11,408 bases of DNA from Candidatus Bathyarchaeota archaeon (GTDB taxonomy: Archaea; Thermoproteota; Bathyarchaeia; Bathyarchaeales; WUQV01). The stretch is taken from positions 1 to 11,408 of the forward strand of contig WUQV01000291.1 of NCBI GenBank assembly GCA_009889585.1. Reading direction: 5' to 3'. A program made the position numbers and the translations under genes. Numbering within the stretch: the first letter of the stretch is position 1; each line of letters begins with the position of its first letter. Under the pieces are notes generated by a model. That model was not told the origin of the DNA and did no database searches. It saw nothing but the letters and a program-made list of their open reading frames with translations. This document shows positions 1-6,138 of this stretch, one piece after another.

Positions 1-43
1 AGTACGATTCGCACGGTTGTGTGTATTCCACTGCATAACTTGA

Positions 44-133
44 GTTTAATAATCCCTTGAGCTTCTACCAGGCTCTAAGAGGGGACCTCAGGATGGTAAC
101 GGTGAATGTTTAATAATCCCTTGAGCTTCTACC
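44..133. CRISPR. Two repeat units at the end of a probable CRISPR array
   Basis: Two identical 26-bp direct repeats lie at 44-69 and 108-133 (beginning GTTTAATAATCCC, ending GCTTCTACC). They are separated by a unique 38-bp spacer at 70-107. Positions 1-43 look like a further spacer cut by the window edge. The 64-bp period fits CRISPR. Read on the minus strand the repeat ends in GGGATTATTAAAC, which resembles the ATTGAAAC/ATTGAAAG 3' ends of many archaeal repeats, so transcription may run leftward, but orientation is not certain. The last repeat stops 15 bp before the next gene, leaving no room for an AT-rich leader on that side, so this is more likely the distal end or a remnant. No cas gene is in the window. 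With only two repeats, another kind of short direct repeat cannot be excluded. Confidence 0.6.
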
Positions 134-148
134 TAAAGGGGGGATAAT

Positions 149-1153
149 GTGAAGAGGAAGGCCCTCTTAGTAGCGTCGATAGCGATATTAGCGATTGTAA
201 TCATCGCTGGCGCAGCCCTTTACGCCGTCTACCTTCGACCAACCCCTGGCAAGCTCAGGGTCGGGTACTTAACCGCCGACCTTCATCATTTGGCCTTCTT
301 CGTTGCGATGGACAAGGGCTTTTACGCTGATGAAGGGCTTGATATCGAATACGTTGCCTATCCTCATGGCGTCGCAGTAATGGATGCGTTTAAGGCCGTG
401 GCCATAGACATCGGCATGCTCGGCACGGCGCCTGCAACCTTCAAGCACATTCGTGAAGGAATCGACATCACGGTCATCGCTTTCTGCAACATGGAGGGGT
501 CGAGGCTCGTAGCCAGGCCGGGCATACTTAGAGTTGAGGATTTGAAAGGCAAGAGGGTGGCTGTTCACCACGTCATGTCGATTCAAGGCGTACTCCTTCA
601 CATCATCTTAGGTAAGCACGGATTGACCTACGCTGACCTTCACGATGGATGGCCGGTCATAATGGGGGCTCCGCTTCAACCAAGGGCTCTTGAGGCTGGC
701 GAAATAGATGCCTTCATCACTTGGGAGCCCTTCTGTTCCAAGGCGATCGTCGAAGGATATGGGGTGGCCCTTGCCAACTCACGTGACATATGGCCATTTC
801 ACCCGTGTTGCTTAGTCGCCGTCAGGACGGAGTTCTTACGCGAAAGTCCAGATTCAGTCAAGAGGTTCGTAAGGGCCCACGTAAGGGCGACGAGGTGGAT
901 ACTCGAAAACCCGATGGAGGCAGTCGAGGTAGCTGTCAAGTGGACGAAGCTGTCGAAGGAGGTGGTGATGAAGGCCTTCGAAGTTTGTTACTTCATATAT
1001 GAGCCGCCTTTGGAGGGGCTTAAGCAGTGGATCCACTATCTCCTAGAGTTCGGCTACTTAAAGCCTGAAGAAGTACCTGATGTCGATAAATTCATAGGGA
1101 AGTTCGTGGACATGACCATCATGAGGGATGTCTTAAAGGAGTTAAGGGTGTAA
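149..1153 (+). CDS. ABC transporter solute-binding protein, NitT/TauT (SsuA/NMT1-like) family
   Basis: Extracytoplasmic binding component of an ABC importer of the nitrate/sulfonate/taurine/pyrimidine-precursor class; the substrate cannot be told from sequence. The 334-aa protein starts with a basic pair and a hydrophobic segment at about residues 5-28 with no lipobox Cys, so it is probably held by an N-terminal helix or exported by a Sec signal. Family features follow in order: RVGYLTADLHHLAFFVAMDK near residue 37, then GFYADEGLDIEYV, the D-IGMLG-APA segment near 90, the LKGKRVAV motif near 132, and the EIDAFITWEPF motif near 187. Start is GTG at 149, with a G-rich SD-like run at 137-143. 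It is followed directly by its permease, so the two form an operon. Function class is secure; ligand is not. Confidence 0.88.
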   Translation: MKRKALLVASIAILAIVIIAGAALYAVYLRPTPGKLRVGYLTADLHHLAFFVAMDKGFYADEGLDIEYVAYPHGVAVMDAFKAVAIDIGMLGTAPATFKHIREGIDITVIAFCNMEGSRLVARPGILRVEDLKGKRVAVHHVMSIQGVLLHIILGKHGLTYADLHDGWPVIMGAPLQPRALEAGEIDAFITWEPFCSKAIVEGYGVALANSRDIWPFHPCCLVAVRTEFLRESPDSVKRFVRAHVRATRWILENPMEAVEVAVKWTKLSKEVVMKAFEVCYFIYEPPLEGLKQWIHYLLEFGYLKPEEVPDVDKFIGKFVDMTIMRDVLKELRV

Positions 1154-1157
1154 AAGG

Positions 1158-1934
1158 CTGAGGCTTAATAGGGAAGGGCTAACCGAACTTTCCTCCTTCT
1201 TTTTCTGCCTCCTCCTATGGGAGGTAATCGGGCGCCTTAACCCGTGGGGGTTGCCAGCGTTTTCAATAGTCGCAGCAAAGTTCGTAGAGCTCATGATCAT
1301 CGGCGACGTATACGGGCATACGTTACTTGCGCACGCAGCCGTGAGCCTTCATCGAGTCCTCACGGGCTTCGCCCTGGCGGCTATCGCAGCCTTCGTCCTC
1401 GGGCTTCTATCCGGGCTTAGCGAGGCGTTTAACGCAGCCTTAAGGCCGGCTATTGAAGCGACGAGGCCTATCCCGCCGATCGCCTGGATCCCCATAGCGT
1501 TGGCGATTTTCCGCTTCGGCCTCGCCAGTTATGCGTTCATAATATTCCTAGGCGCTTTCTTCCCGATGTTCTCTAACACGATCGCTGGGGTGAAGAGGAC
1601 GAGCCCCGTGTTGGTCGACGTTGCGAAGTCCTTCGGAGCTTCCAAACTTCAAACGACCCTTAAGGTGGTGATACCTAGCGCCCTTCCAGAGGTCGTAACA
1701 GGCATGAGGGTCGGCTTCGGTATAGCTTGGATGTGCATAATAGCCGCTGAGATGATAGGGGTGATAAGGGCCTTGGGCTTGGGTTATTTTGTGTTAACGA
1801 TGTATGAGCTCGGCCTATACCCTGAGATGGTTGCTGGAATGGCGATGATAGGCATCATCGGTTACTTAACGAACGAGGCATTCAAGCGGCTTGAAAGGTC
1901 GTTGTTCAAATGGAGGGCTGAGGTCTCCCTTTAA
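1158..1934 (+). CDS. ABC transporter permease, SsuC/TauC (NitT/TauT) family, probable CTG start
   Basis: Membrane subunit that pairs with the preceding solute-binding protein. The EAA loop that docks the ATPase is visible (AKSFGASKLQTTLKVVIPSA), as are about six hydrophobic helices. The first ATG/GTG/TTG in frame is a TTG at 1251, giving 227 aa and removing the first helix. Upstream, the same frame stays open back to the TAA at 1143-1145 and encodes the family-typical N-terminus (FFFCLLLWEVIGRLNPWGLP). The only near-cognate start there is CTG at 1158, with AGGGTG at 1145-1150 placed 7 nt upstream. From CTG the protein is 258 aa, the usual family length. The gene starts 4 nt after the upstream stop, so translation is probably coupled. 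No SsuB/TauB-type ATPase follows within the window. Start choice is inference; the family is clear. Confidence 0.85.
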   Translation: MRLNREGLTELSSFFFCLLLWEVIGRLNPWGLPAFSIVAAKFVELMIIGDVYGHTLLAHAAVSLHRVLTGFALAAIAAFVLGLLSGLSEAFNAALRPAIEATRPIPPIAWIPIALAIFRFGLASYAFIIFLGAFFPMFSNTIAGVKRTSPVLVDVAKSFGASKLQTTLKVVIPSALPEVVTGMRVGFGIAWMCIIAAEMIGVIRALGLGYFVLTMYELGLYPEMVAGMAMIGIIGYLTNEAFKRLERSLFKWRAEVSL

Positions 1935-2243
1935 TCCCTTCATAAGGCGTCTGAAAAGTGGCGGTCAGCGCAGGCTAGTGGTTTCATCGCGAAGCTCCAC
2001 GCCGTCGCCTCACATCATCCCGATTGAAAAGGGCCATGGCTTAATATAACTATATCGCGCGAACGCTGAGGCGGCTTCGAGAAAGGTCGCAGCACTCATT
2101 AAGCGAAGCGTAAGCTTGATTAACTCAACGGATTTAACGACCGTGAATTTAAACGGAAACGTTAAAAGCGGCCTTAATACGCCGAATTTTCGTTAAACGT
2201 ATGAAAGGGCGAAAGGCTTAAGAAACGATTCTCCGTCTTGCAG
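1935..2243 (+). other. Intergenic stretch with TATA-like elements
   Basis: About 300 bp without a credible gene. An AT-rich TATA-like stretch lies at 2039-2055. A BRE/TATA-like element (GAAAGGCTTAAGAAA) lies near 2211-2225, about 25 nt before the hairpin at 2244, and would place a transcription start close to 2243. I see no tRNA, box C/D pair or CRISPR repeat in it. Confidence 0.4.
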
Positions 2244-2269
2244 AGTGGGCCTTTTAACGCTGGCCCACT
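2244..2269 (+). promoter_or_regulatory. Perfect hairpin directly ahead of the SD of the Glu/Trp micropeptide
   Basis: AGTGGGCC (2244-2251) and GGCCCACT (2262-2269) form a perfect 8-bp stem with a 10-nt loop. The consensus SD GGAGGTGA (2272-2279) begins 2 nt after the stem. With the TATA-like element near 2211-2225, the hairpin would sit at the very 5' end of the mRNA, where it could control ribosome access or RNA stability. The structure is seen; the regulatory role is inferred. Confidence 0.5.
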
Positions 2270-2284
2270 TCGGAGGTGAGAGTT

Positions 2285-2386
2285 ATGGGAGAAGAGGAAG
2301 AGTGGGAAGAAGAGGAAGGTTGGGAGGAAGAGGAGTGGGAAGAAGAGGAATTGGAGGAGGAAGGCTGGGAAGAAGAGGAGTGGTGA
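2285..2386 (+). CDS. 33-aa acidic micropeptide with repeated EEEEW units
   Basis: I do not recognise a family. ATG at 2285 lies 5 nt after a complete GGAGGTGA SD, the best SD in the window, and the frame ends at TGA 2384-2386. After Met-Gly the peptide consists of six acidic runs (EEEE or EEE), each closed by an aromatic or hydrophobic residue: Trp at 7, 13, 18, 28 and 33, Leu at 23, with extra Gly at 12 and 27. Composition is 23 Glu, 5 Trp, 3 Gly, 1 Leu and 1 Met, with a net charge near -23. GAA and GAG are mixed between units, so the protein pattern is more regular than the DNA, which suggests selection on the peptide. The opposite-strand Ser-rich frame is a shadow. It lies about 120 bp upstream of the RLI gene on the same strand. 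Role unknown: leader peptide, metal or protein binder, or nucleic-acid mimic are possible. Confidence 0.6.
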   Translation: MGEEEEWEEEEGWEEEEWEEEELEEEGWEEEEW

Positions 2387-2416
2387 CAATAGATCAAGCC
2401 ATGCTCTCTTGCTAAC

Positions 2417-2432
2417 CTTTTTATATATTTAT
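2417..2432 (+). promoter_or_regulatory. T-run and TATA box between micropeptide and rli
   Basis: A T-rich run (CCTTTTTATATATTTA) could end the micropeptide transcript, as archaeal termination uses U-runs. The overlapping TTTATATATTTA is a good TATA box that would start transcription near 2450. A second TATA-like element, CTTATAA at 2480-2486, would place the start at about 2509, exactly at the proposed GTG of rli, giving a leaderless mRNA. Confidence 0.5.
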
Positions 2433-2508
2433 TGTTTAGCGCCAAGCTTTACATAAGGGATCTTCTCATCCTTTGCAATCTTATAAGGGTGCTTTTCAAC
2501 GTCCACTT

Positions 2509-4293
2509 GTGCGAGTAGCGGTCCTCGACGGGGATAAATGTGATTCGAGACGATGTCAAAGGGTATGCCATCGCTTTTGTCCGATGGTAAGGAGTAAGGT
2601 CGAGGCCATAACGTTCGAAGGCGACATCCCGAGGATCGCGGAAGCACTTTGCGTAGGCTGCGGCATTTGCGTTAAGAAATGCCCGTTCCAAGCCCTTCAC
2701 ATCGAGAACGTCCCGGATGAGCTAGAGGGCGAATGCTCCCATCGCTTCGGCCCTAACGCCTTCAAATTGTTTCGACTTCCCCTTCCCTCCAAAGGGGCCG
2801 TCTTAGGGCTTATCGGAAGGAACGGCGTAGGCAAGACGACTGCCATTCGCATCCTTTCGGGGGAGCTGAAGCCGAACCTCGGGGATTATGAAGGCCCGCC
2901 GGATTGGCTCGAAATCGTCAAGCGCTTCAGGGGCTCCGCCCTACAGGATTACTTCAAGCGATTAAGCGAAGGAAGGCTAAAGGCCGTTCATAAGCCTCAA
3001 CACGTCGACAAGATCCCACGGGCGGTATCCGGCAAGGTAGGCGAGCTATTGGAAAGGGTTGATGAGGGCGGCAAGCTTAAGGAATTGGCCGAGAGGCTCG
3101 ACATAAAGGCGTTTTGGAACAGGCCTTTGAACGTTTTAAGCGGAGGGGAGCTTCAACGGGTCGCTATAGCAGCAGCCATCTGTCGCGAGGCAGACGTTTA
3201 CCTATTCGATGAGCCGTCCAGCCACTTAGACGTGAAGCAACGCTTAGAGGCTGCGAAGGCCATACGATCATTAAGGGATGATGGGAAGACGGCTGTCGTC
3301 GCAGAACATGACTTAGCCGTTTTAGATTACCTATCCGATCAAGTTTGCGTACTTTACGGAAGCCCTGGCGTTTACGGAATAGTTTCGCACGTCTACGGCG
3401 TACGAGTAGGAATCAACATCTACTTGCAAGGTTACTCGCCAGACGAGAACGTGCGCTTTAGAAAGGAGCCGGTAGTCTTTCGCGTAAAGCCTCCGACGAT
3501 AGGCTGGACCTCTGAGGAGACATTATTCTCATGGGGCGATATGAAGAAGGCCTATGGCGGGTTTCAACTTGACGTAAGGCCTGGCGACGTGAGGAAGGGG
3601 GAGGTAATCGGCATCCTAGGCCCTAACGGCATCGGGAAGACGACCTTCGTTAAGCTCATCGCTGGCATCGAGAGGCCGGATGAAGGAGGCCCTATCGTAT
3701 CACAAGGGCTTACGATGAGCTATAAGCCTCAGTACATCTCTGCGGAGTACGAAGGGACCGTTGAAGGGCTCTTAAGGGAGGCGGCTAAGGAGAGCTTCGA
3801 ATTAAGTTGGTATAGGTCTGAAGTGTTGGAACCCCTTGACCTCTTAGCGCTGCTGGATAGGGACGTGGCTGAGCTCAGCGGAGGGGAACTACAACGGGTG
3901 GCGATTGCGAATTGTCTCTCTAAGGAGGCTCAGCTCTACCTCTTGGACGAGCCAAGCGCGTATTTGGATGTGGAGGAAAGGTTAGCCGTGGCAAAGGCCG
4001 TGCGAAGGATCGTTGAAGGTCGTAACGTAGCTGCGTTCGTCGTCGAACACGACGTAGTGGCTCAAGACTTCGTAGCGGATCGATTGATGGTTTTCACCGG
4101 GGAGCCAAGCGTCAAAGGGGTCGCTAACCCGCCAGTTAGCCTTCGGGAGGGGATGAACTCATTCCTCGAAGGAGTTCAAGTGACGTTCAGAAGGGATCCT
4201 GATACGAAGAGGCCTAGGGTGAATAAGGAGGGCTCTAGGCTCGATCGATTGCAGAAGAAGATCGGCGAGTATTATTACGTTTCAATAGAGTAG
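2509..4293 (+). CDS. rli1: ABCE1/RLI ribosome-recycling ATPase
   Basis: ABCE1 splits post-termination ribosomes into subunits together with aRF1/Pelota; it is cytosolic and essential in archaea and eukaryotes. All expected parts are present in the 594-aa product: two [4Fe-4S] sets at the N-terminus (Cys 11, 16, 20, 24, and CVGCGICVKKCP with Cys 48, 51, 54, 58); NBD1 with Walker A GRNGVGKTT (Lys 109), signature LSGGELQR at 210, Walker B YLFDEPS (Asp 234) and H-loop AEHD; a hinge; then NBD2 with GPNGIGKTT (Lys 377), LSGGELQR at 456, LLDEPS (Asp 480) and VEHD. The C-terminus RPRVNKEGSRLDR..GEYYY is family-typical, so the neighbouring tnpB element has not truncated it. GTG at 2509 gives VRVAVLDGDKC, matching the family start; a TTG at 2473 would add 12 unconserved residues. 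Confidence 0.96.
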   Translation: MRVAVLDGDKCDSRRCQRVCHRFCPMVRSKVEAITFEGDIPRIAEALCVGCGICVKKCPFQALHIENVPDELEGECSHRFGPNAFKLFRLPLPSKGAVLGLIGRNGVGKTTAIRILSGELKPNLGDYEGPPDWLEIVKRFRGSALQDYFKRLSEGRLKAVHKPQHVDKIPRAVSGKVGELLERVDEGGKLKELAERLDIKAFWNRPLNVLSGGELQRVAIAAAICREADVYLFDEPSSHLDVKQRLEAAKAIRSLRDDGKTAVVAEHDLAVLDYLSDQVCVLYGSPGVYGIVSHVYGVRVGINIYLQGYSPDENVRFRKEPVVFRVKPPTIGWTSEETLFSWGDMKKAYGGFQLDVRPGDVRKGEVIGILGPNGIGKTTFVKLIAGIERPDEGGPIVSQGLTMSYKPQYISAEYEGTVEGLLREAAKESFELSWYRSEVLEPLDLLALLDRDVAELSGGELQRVAIANCLSKEAQLYLLDEPSAYLDVEERLAVAKAVRRIVEGRNVAAFVVEHDVVAQDFVADRLMVFTGEPSVKGVANPPVSLREGMNSFLEGVQVTFRRDPDTKRPRVNKEGSRLDRLQKKIGEYYYVSIE

Positions 4294-4297
4294 CCGC

Positions 4298-5872
4298 TTA
4301 GAGGTTCCGCTTAACTGTTCCTTTCGTATCAGCTAAGCGGTTGACGTTAAGCGAGATGCTTAACGGAGGGCTACCTCTATGCCCTCTTGCCCTAGGCTCA
4401 TCCCCTAGGCATCCTCCCCTACGTCGAGCCTCTTCACAGCATAGCTTAGAGGCAACAGGGGAGTGGAGGGTGACCCGCCTATCATAGCCCCCATGAGCCC
4501 TTGAGGCAAGCTCGATCCTTCCATCGGAAGAGCAAGCCCTCACAAGCCCATGGAAGCTATGACCATAAATAGAGGGCCAAACATATAGAACTTTAACCCT
4601 ACGAATCCTCTTATAATCGGGAAGCTTATAGCTTATTTCCACGGGCTCTTTAAGCTTCTCTCCACAGCCTAGAGCTCTTCTAGCTATTATGAAAGCTGCT
4701 AGTTGATGGTTGTTTAATTTAGGGAAATTTTTAGCATATTTATGCCACGCAATTTTAGACGTATATGCTGGCTGGACTTCTACTACTGAAAGCTTTTCCT
4801 TTAATGCTCTAATTTTTATAGTTTCAATTAACCTTTTCCTTACGAAGTTTGCTACAAGTCTATTAACCCAATTTGGAAAGTCAAGGCTGCGCTTAAACTT
4901 TAAATCTTCTATGGCTATCGTATTTACGCCGTGTCCTTTAAGCCATTTAAAGGCCTTTTTGACTAAGTTGCCTATGAGCCAATTACGCTTCTCCCTTCTA
5001 GCAAACACCAGATCTGGATAGAAGAACCACTTAGAGGCCAATAGGTTTCCGTTTCTATCAACTATCGTAACAGCCATTCCAAGAGGGTTTACGTCGAAGC
5101 CAGCTATTTTCCGCCCATTCCATTCTACTTTCGACTCTTCCAGCTCAAACGTTATGAGGACTTGATAGCCGTTTCTAAGAGTCCTCTTGACTCTAATAGT
5201 ATATTGAGCGGCTTCCTCAAGCACATTACCGACGTAATGTTTAAACTCTTCTGGCATGTAGAGCTTAACTTCGAAATCATCGAAAATAGTGTTTCTAATT
5301 AAGAGGGAATATCCATCTTCGCGTTTAACGATCTTCGTATTAGCGTTTCCTCCTTGATTTCTCTGTCCTATGCTTATAAAGCCCCATCTCCTACGGATAA
5401 GCCACTCATCCTTAGCCTTAATTTTACTCCTAGACATTTTCTTAAGCGTTTTCTTTCGGCCGAAGACTATCTTCGGTAAAGTCTTGTTCTTCTTATGCTC
5501 CTCTAATTCTTTCAATTTCCTTTCGAGCTTCTCTATCCTCCTCGTAATTCCCTTCTTCTTCAGAGGATCTTCCGCCTTCATCGGTCTCTTACGAGCCCTA
5601 TCGATCCTCCACTTTAAGTCCTCTATGTAAAGAGGCAAAAGCTCCTTTTGCGCCTCCATCAGGGCCTTAGCCTCTTTAATAGCCCATTGGCACCATCTAG
5701 CGTTCGGCATGAATAACTCGTAAAGCCTTTCTACGACTTCGTATTCCCTACAACCTTCTAAAAGCCTATTATACGCAAATCTGATCATAGAGGGAAATAT
5801 TCTAGATAGAGTATTTAACTTCATCAATTCCCCTTCGTTAGGCATCAGCTTAGCTCTTACCGTAAACTTCAG
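4298..5872 (-). CDS. tnpB: TnpB-like RNA-guided nuclease of IS200/IS605-type elements, non-zinc-finger subgroup
   Basis: TnpB proteins are RNA-guided RuvC-fold nucleases of IS200/IS605-related elements. Visible here, numbered from the CTG start: N-terminus KFTVRAKLMPNEGE and IRFAYNRLLEG; RuvC-I KIAGFDVNPLGMAVTIVD (Asp 260); RuvC-II TIAIEDLKF (Glu 322); and PAYTSKIAWHKY, the subgroup version of the usual P.GTS motif but without the CxxC zinc ribbon. The RuvC-III region reads KLNNHQLAAFIIARRALG, with His-Gln where classical TnpB has Asp. The first ATG is at 5845, but the N-terminal family motif lies upstream, in frame, up to CTG at 5870-5872, which follows two TAA codons and has GAGG 9 nt upstream. 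The last ~75 residues, beyond SFHGLV, look like read-through of a structured RNA region. No tnpA is nearby. It ends 4 bp from the rli stop, convergent. Confidence 0.85.
   Translation of the reverse strand: MKFTVRAKLMPNEGELMKLNTLSRIFPSMIRFAYNRLLEGCREYEVVERLYELFMPNARWCQWAIKEAKALMEAQKELLPLYIEDLKWRIDRARKRPMKAEDPLKKKGITRRIEKLERKLKELEEHKKNKTLPKIVFGRKKTLKKMSRSKIKAKDEWLIRRRWGFISIGQRNQGGNANTKIVKREDGYSLLIRNTIFDDFEVKLYMPEEFKHYVGNVLEEAAQYTIRVKRTLRNGYQVLITFELEESKVEWNGRKIAGFDVNPLGMAVTIVDRNGNLLASKWFFYPDLVFARREKRNWLIGNLVKKAFKWLKGHGVNTIAIEDLKFKRSLDFPNWVNRLVANFVRKRLIETIKIRALKEKLSVVEVQPAYTSKIAWHKYAKNFPKLNNHQLAAFIIARRALGCGEKLKEPVEISYKLPDYKRIRRVKVLYVWPSIYGHSFHGLVRACSSDGRIELASRAHGGYDRRVTLHSPVASKLCCEEARRRGGCLGDEPRARGHRGSPPLSISLNVNRLADTKGTVKRNL
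4345..4365. repeat. Perfect 8-bp hairpin near the right end of the tnpB element
   Basis: CGTTAAGC (4345-4352) and GCTTAACG (4358-4365) flank a 5-nt loop. The same GTTAAGCG arm can instead pair with CGCTTAAC at 4308-4315, so two mutually exclusive folds exist. It lies between the tnpB and rli stop regions, where an element-end hairpin or a bidirectional terminator would be expected. Confidence 0.5.
4345..4526 (-). ncRNA. Candidate omega/guide RNA overlapping the tnpB 3' end
   Basis: Known TnpB guide RNAs overlap the tnpB 3' end and run to the right end of the element. Here the region past the conserved protein end is GC-richer and highly foldable. A two-tier stem pairs 4414-4420 with 4457-4463 (CTCCCCT/AGGGGAG) and, inside it, 4428-4433 with 4448-4453 (GCCTCT/AGAGGC). 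A second perfect hairpin is at 4345-4365. The limits given are approximate; the 3' end may lie nearer 4298. Structure is seen; guide function is inferred from the family. Confidence 0.4.
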
Positions 5873-5926
5873 TTATTATCGCCTCTAGGCCTGAGATATC
5901 GCTCCCCTTCCTTCAACCACTTCATG

Positions 5927-5935
5927 TTATTATAG
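5927..5935 (-). promoter_or_regulatory. TATA box of tnpB
   Basis: On the minus strand CTATAATAA would place transcription start near 5905. That gives a leader of about 33 nt containing AGAGGCG (5886-5880), whose GAGG is 9 nt before the CTG at 5872. This supports the CTG start and excludes the ATG at 5925 from the mRNA. Confidence 0.45.
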
Positions 5936-6106
5936 ATACAGAAGTATGTAAAGATTTAGTTCCTTATCGGCTGTTGTACAAGACCCTCCCGCCGGAGCAT
6001 CGTTATGATTGGTCCGATCCCTAGGCGTAGATTCCCATCGAAGGCAAGGGCTCAAACGTAATCTGACAGCCCAACCAGATGGTTAAAGAAGCAAGTGTGG
6101 GAAAAA

Positions 6107-6115
6107 CTTTATAAA
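6107..6115 (+). promoter_or_regulatory. BRE/TATA promoter of vapBC
   Basis: GAAAAA followed by CTTTATAAA is a textbook archaeal BRE plus TATA. Transcription would begin about 25 nt downstream, at roughly 6135-6139, so the GTG at 6139 would be translated from a leaderless or nearly leaderless mRNA. Confidence 0.6.
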
Positions 6116-6138
6116 CGTGGGAGATAGGATGATGGAGC

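Noticed and set aside
1935..2284. Box C/D sRNA in the gap upstream of the micropeptide
   Set aside because: No RTGATGA/CTGA pair at suitable spacing was found by eye.
2285..2386. Classical Trp attenuator leader peptide
   Set aside because: Trp codons are never adjacent, Glu dominates, and no tryptophan gene follows.
2174..2445. Ser/Phe-rich minus-strand reading frames opposite the micropeptide
   Set aside because: Their composition is the simple complement of GAA/GAG repeats; no SD or promoter precedes them, while the plus strand has both.
2509..4293. RLI as the missing ATPase of the importer
   Set aside because: The two Fe-S sets and twin NBDs identify ABCE1, which is not a transporter component.
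4710..5630. Plus-strand hydrophobic frames inside tnpB
   Set aside because: Antisense shadows of Lys/Glu-rich coding sequence, without start signals.
5869..5925. 18-codon frame upstream of tnpB ending in TGA that overlaps the CTG start
   Set aside because: Attractive as a coupling ORF, but its ATG lies upstream of the start site predicted from the TATA box at 5927-5935 and it resembles no TnpA.
6073..6084. AACCAGATGGTT as a vapBC operator
   Set aside because: Only a 4-bp arm with a 4-nt centre; expected by chance and more than 20 bp upstream of the TATA box.
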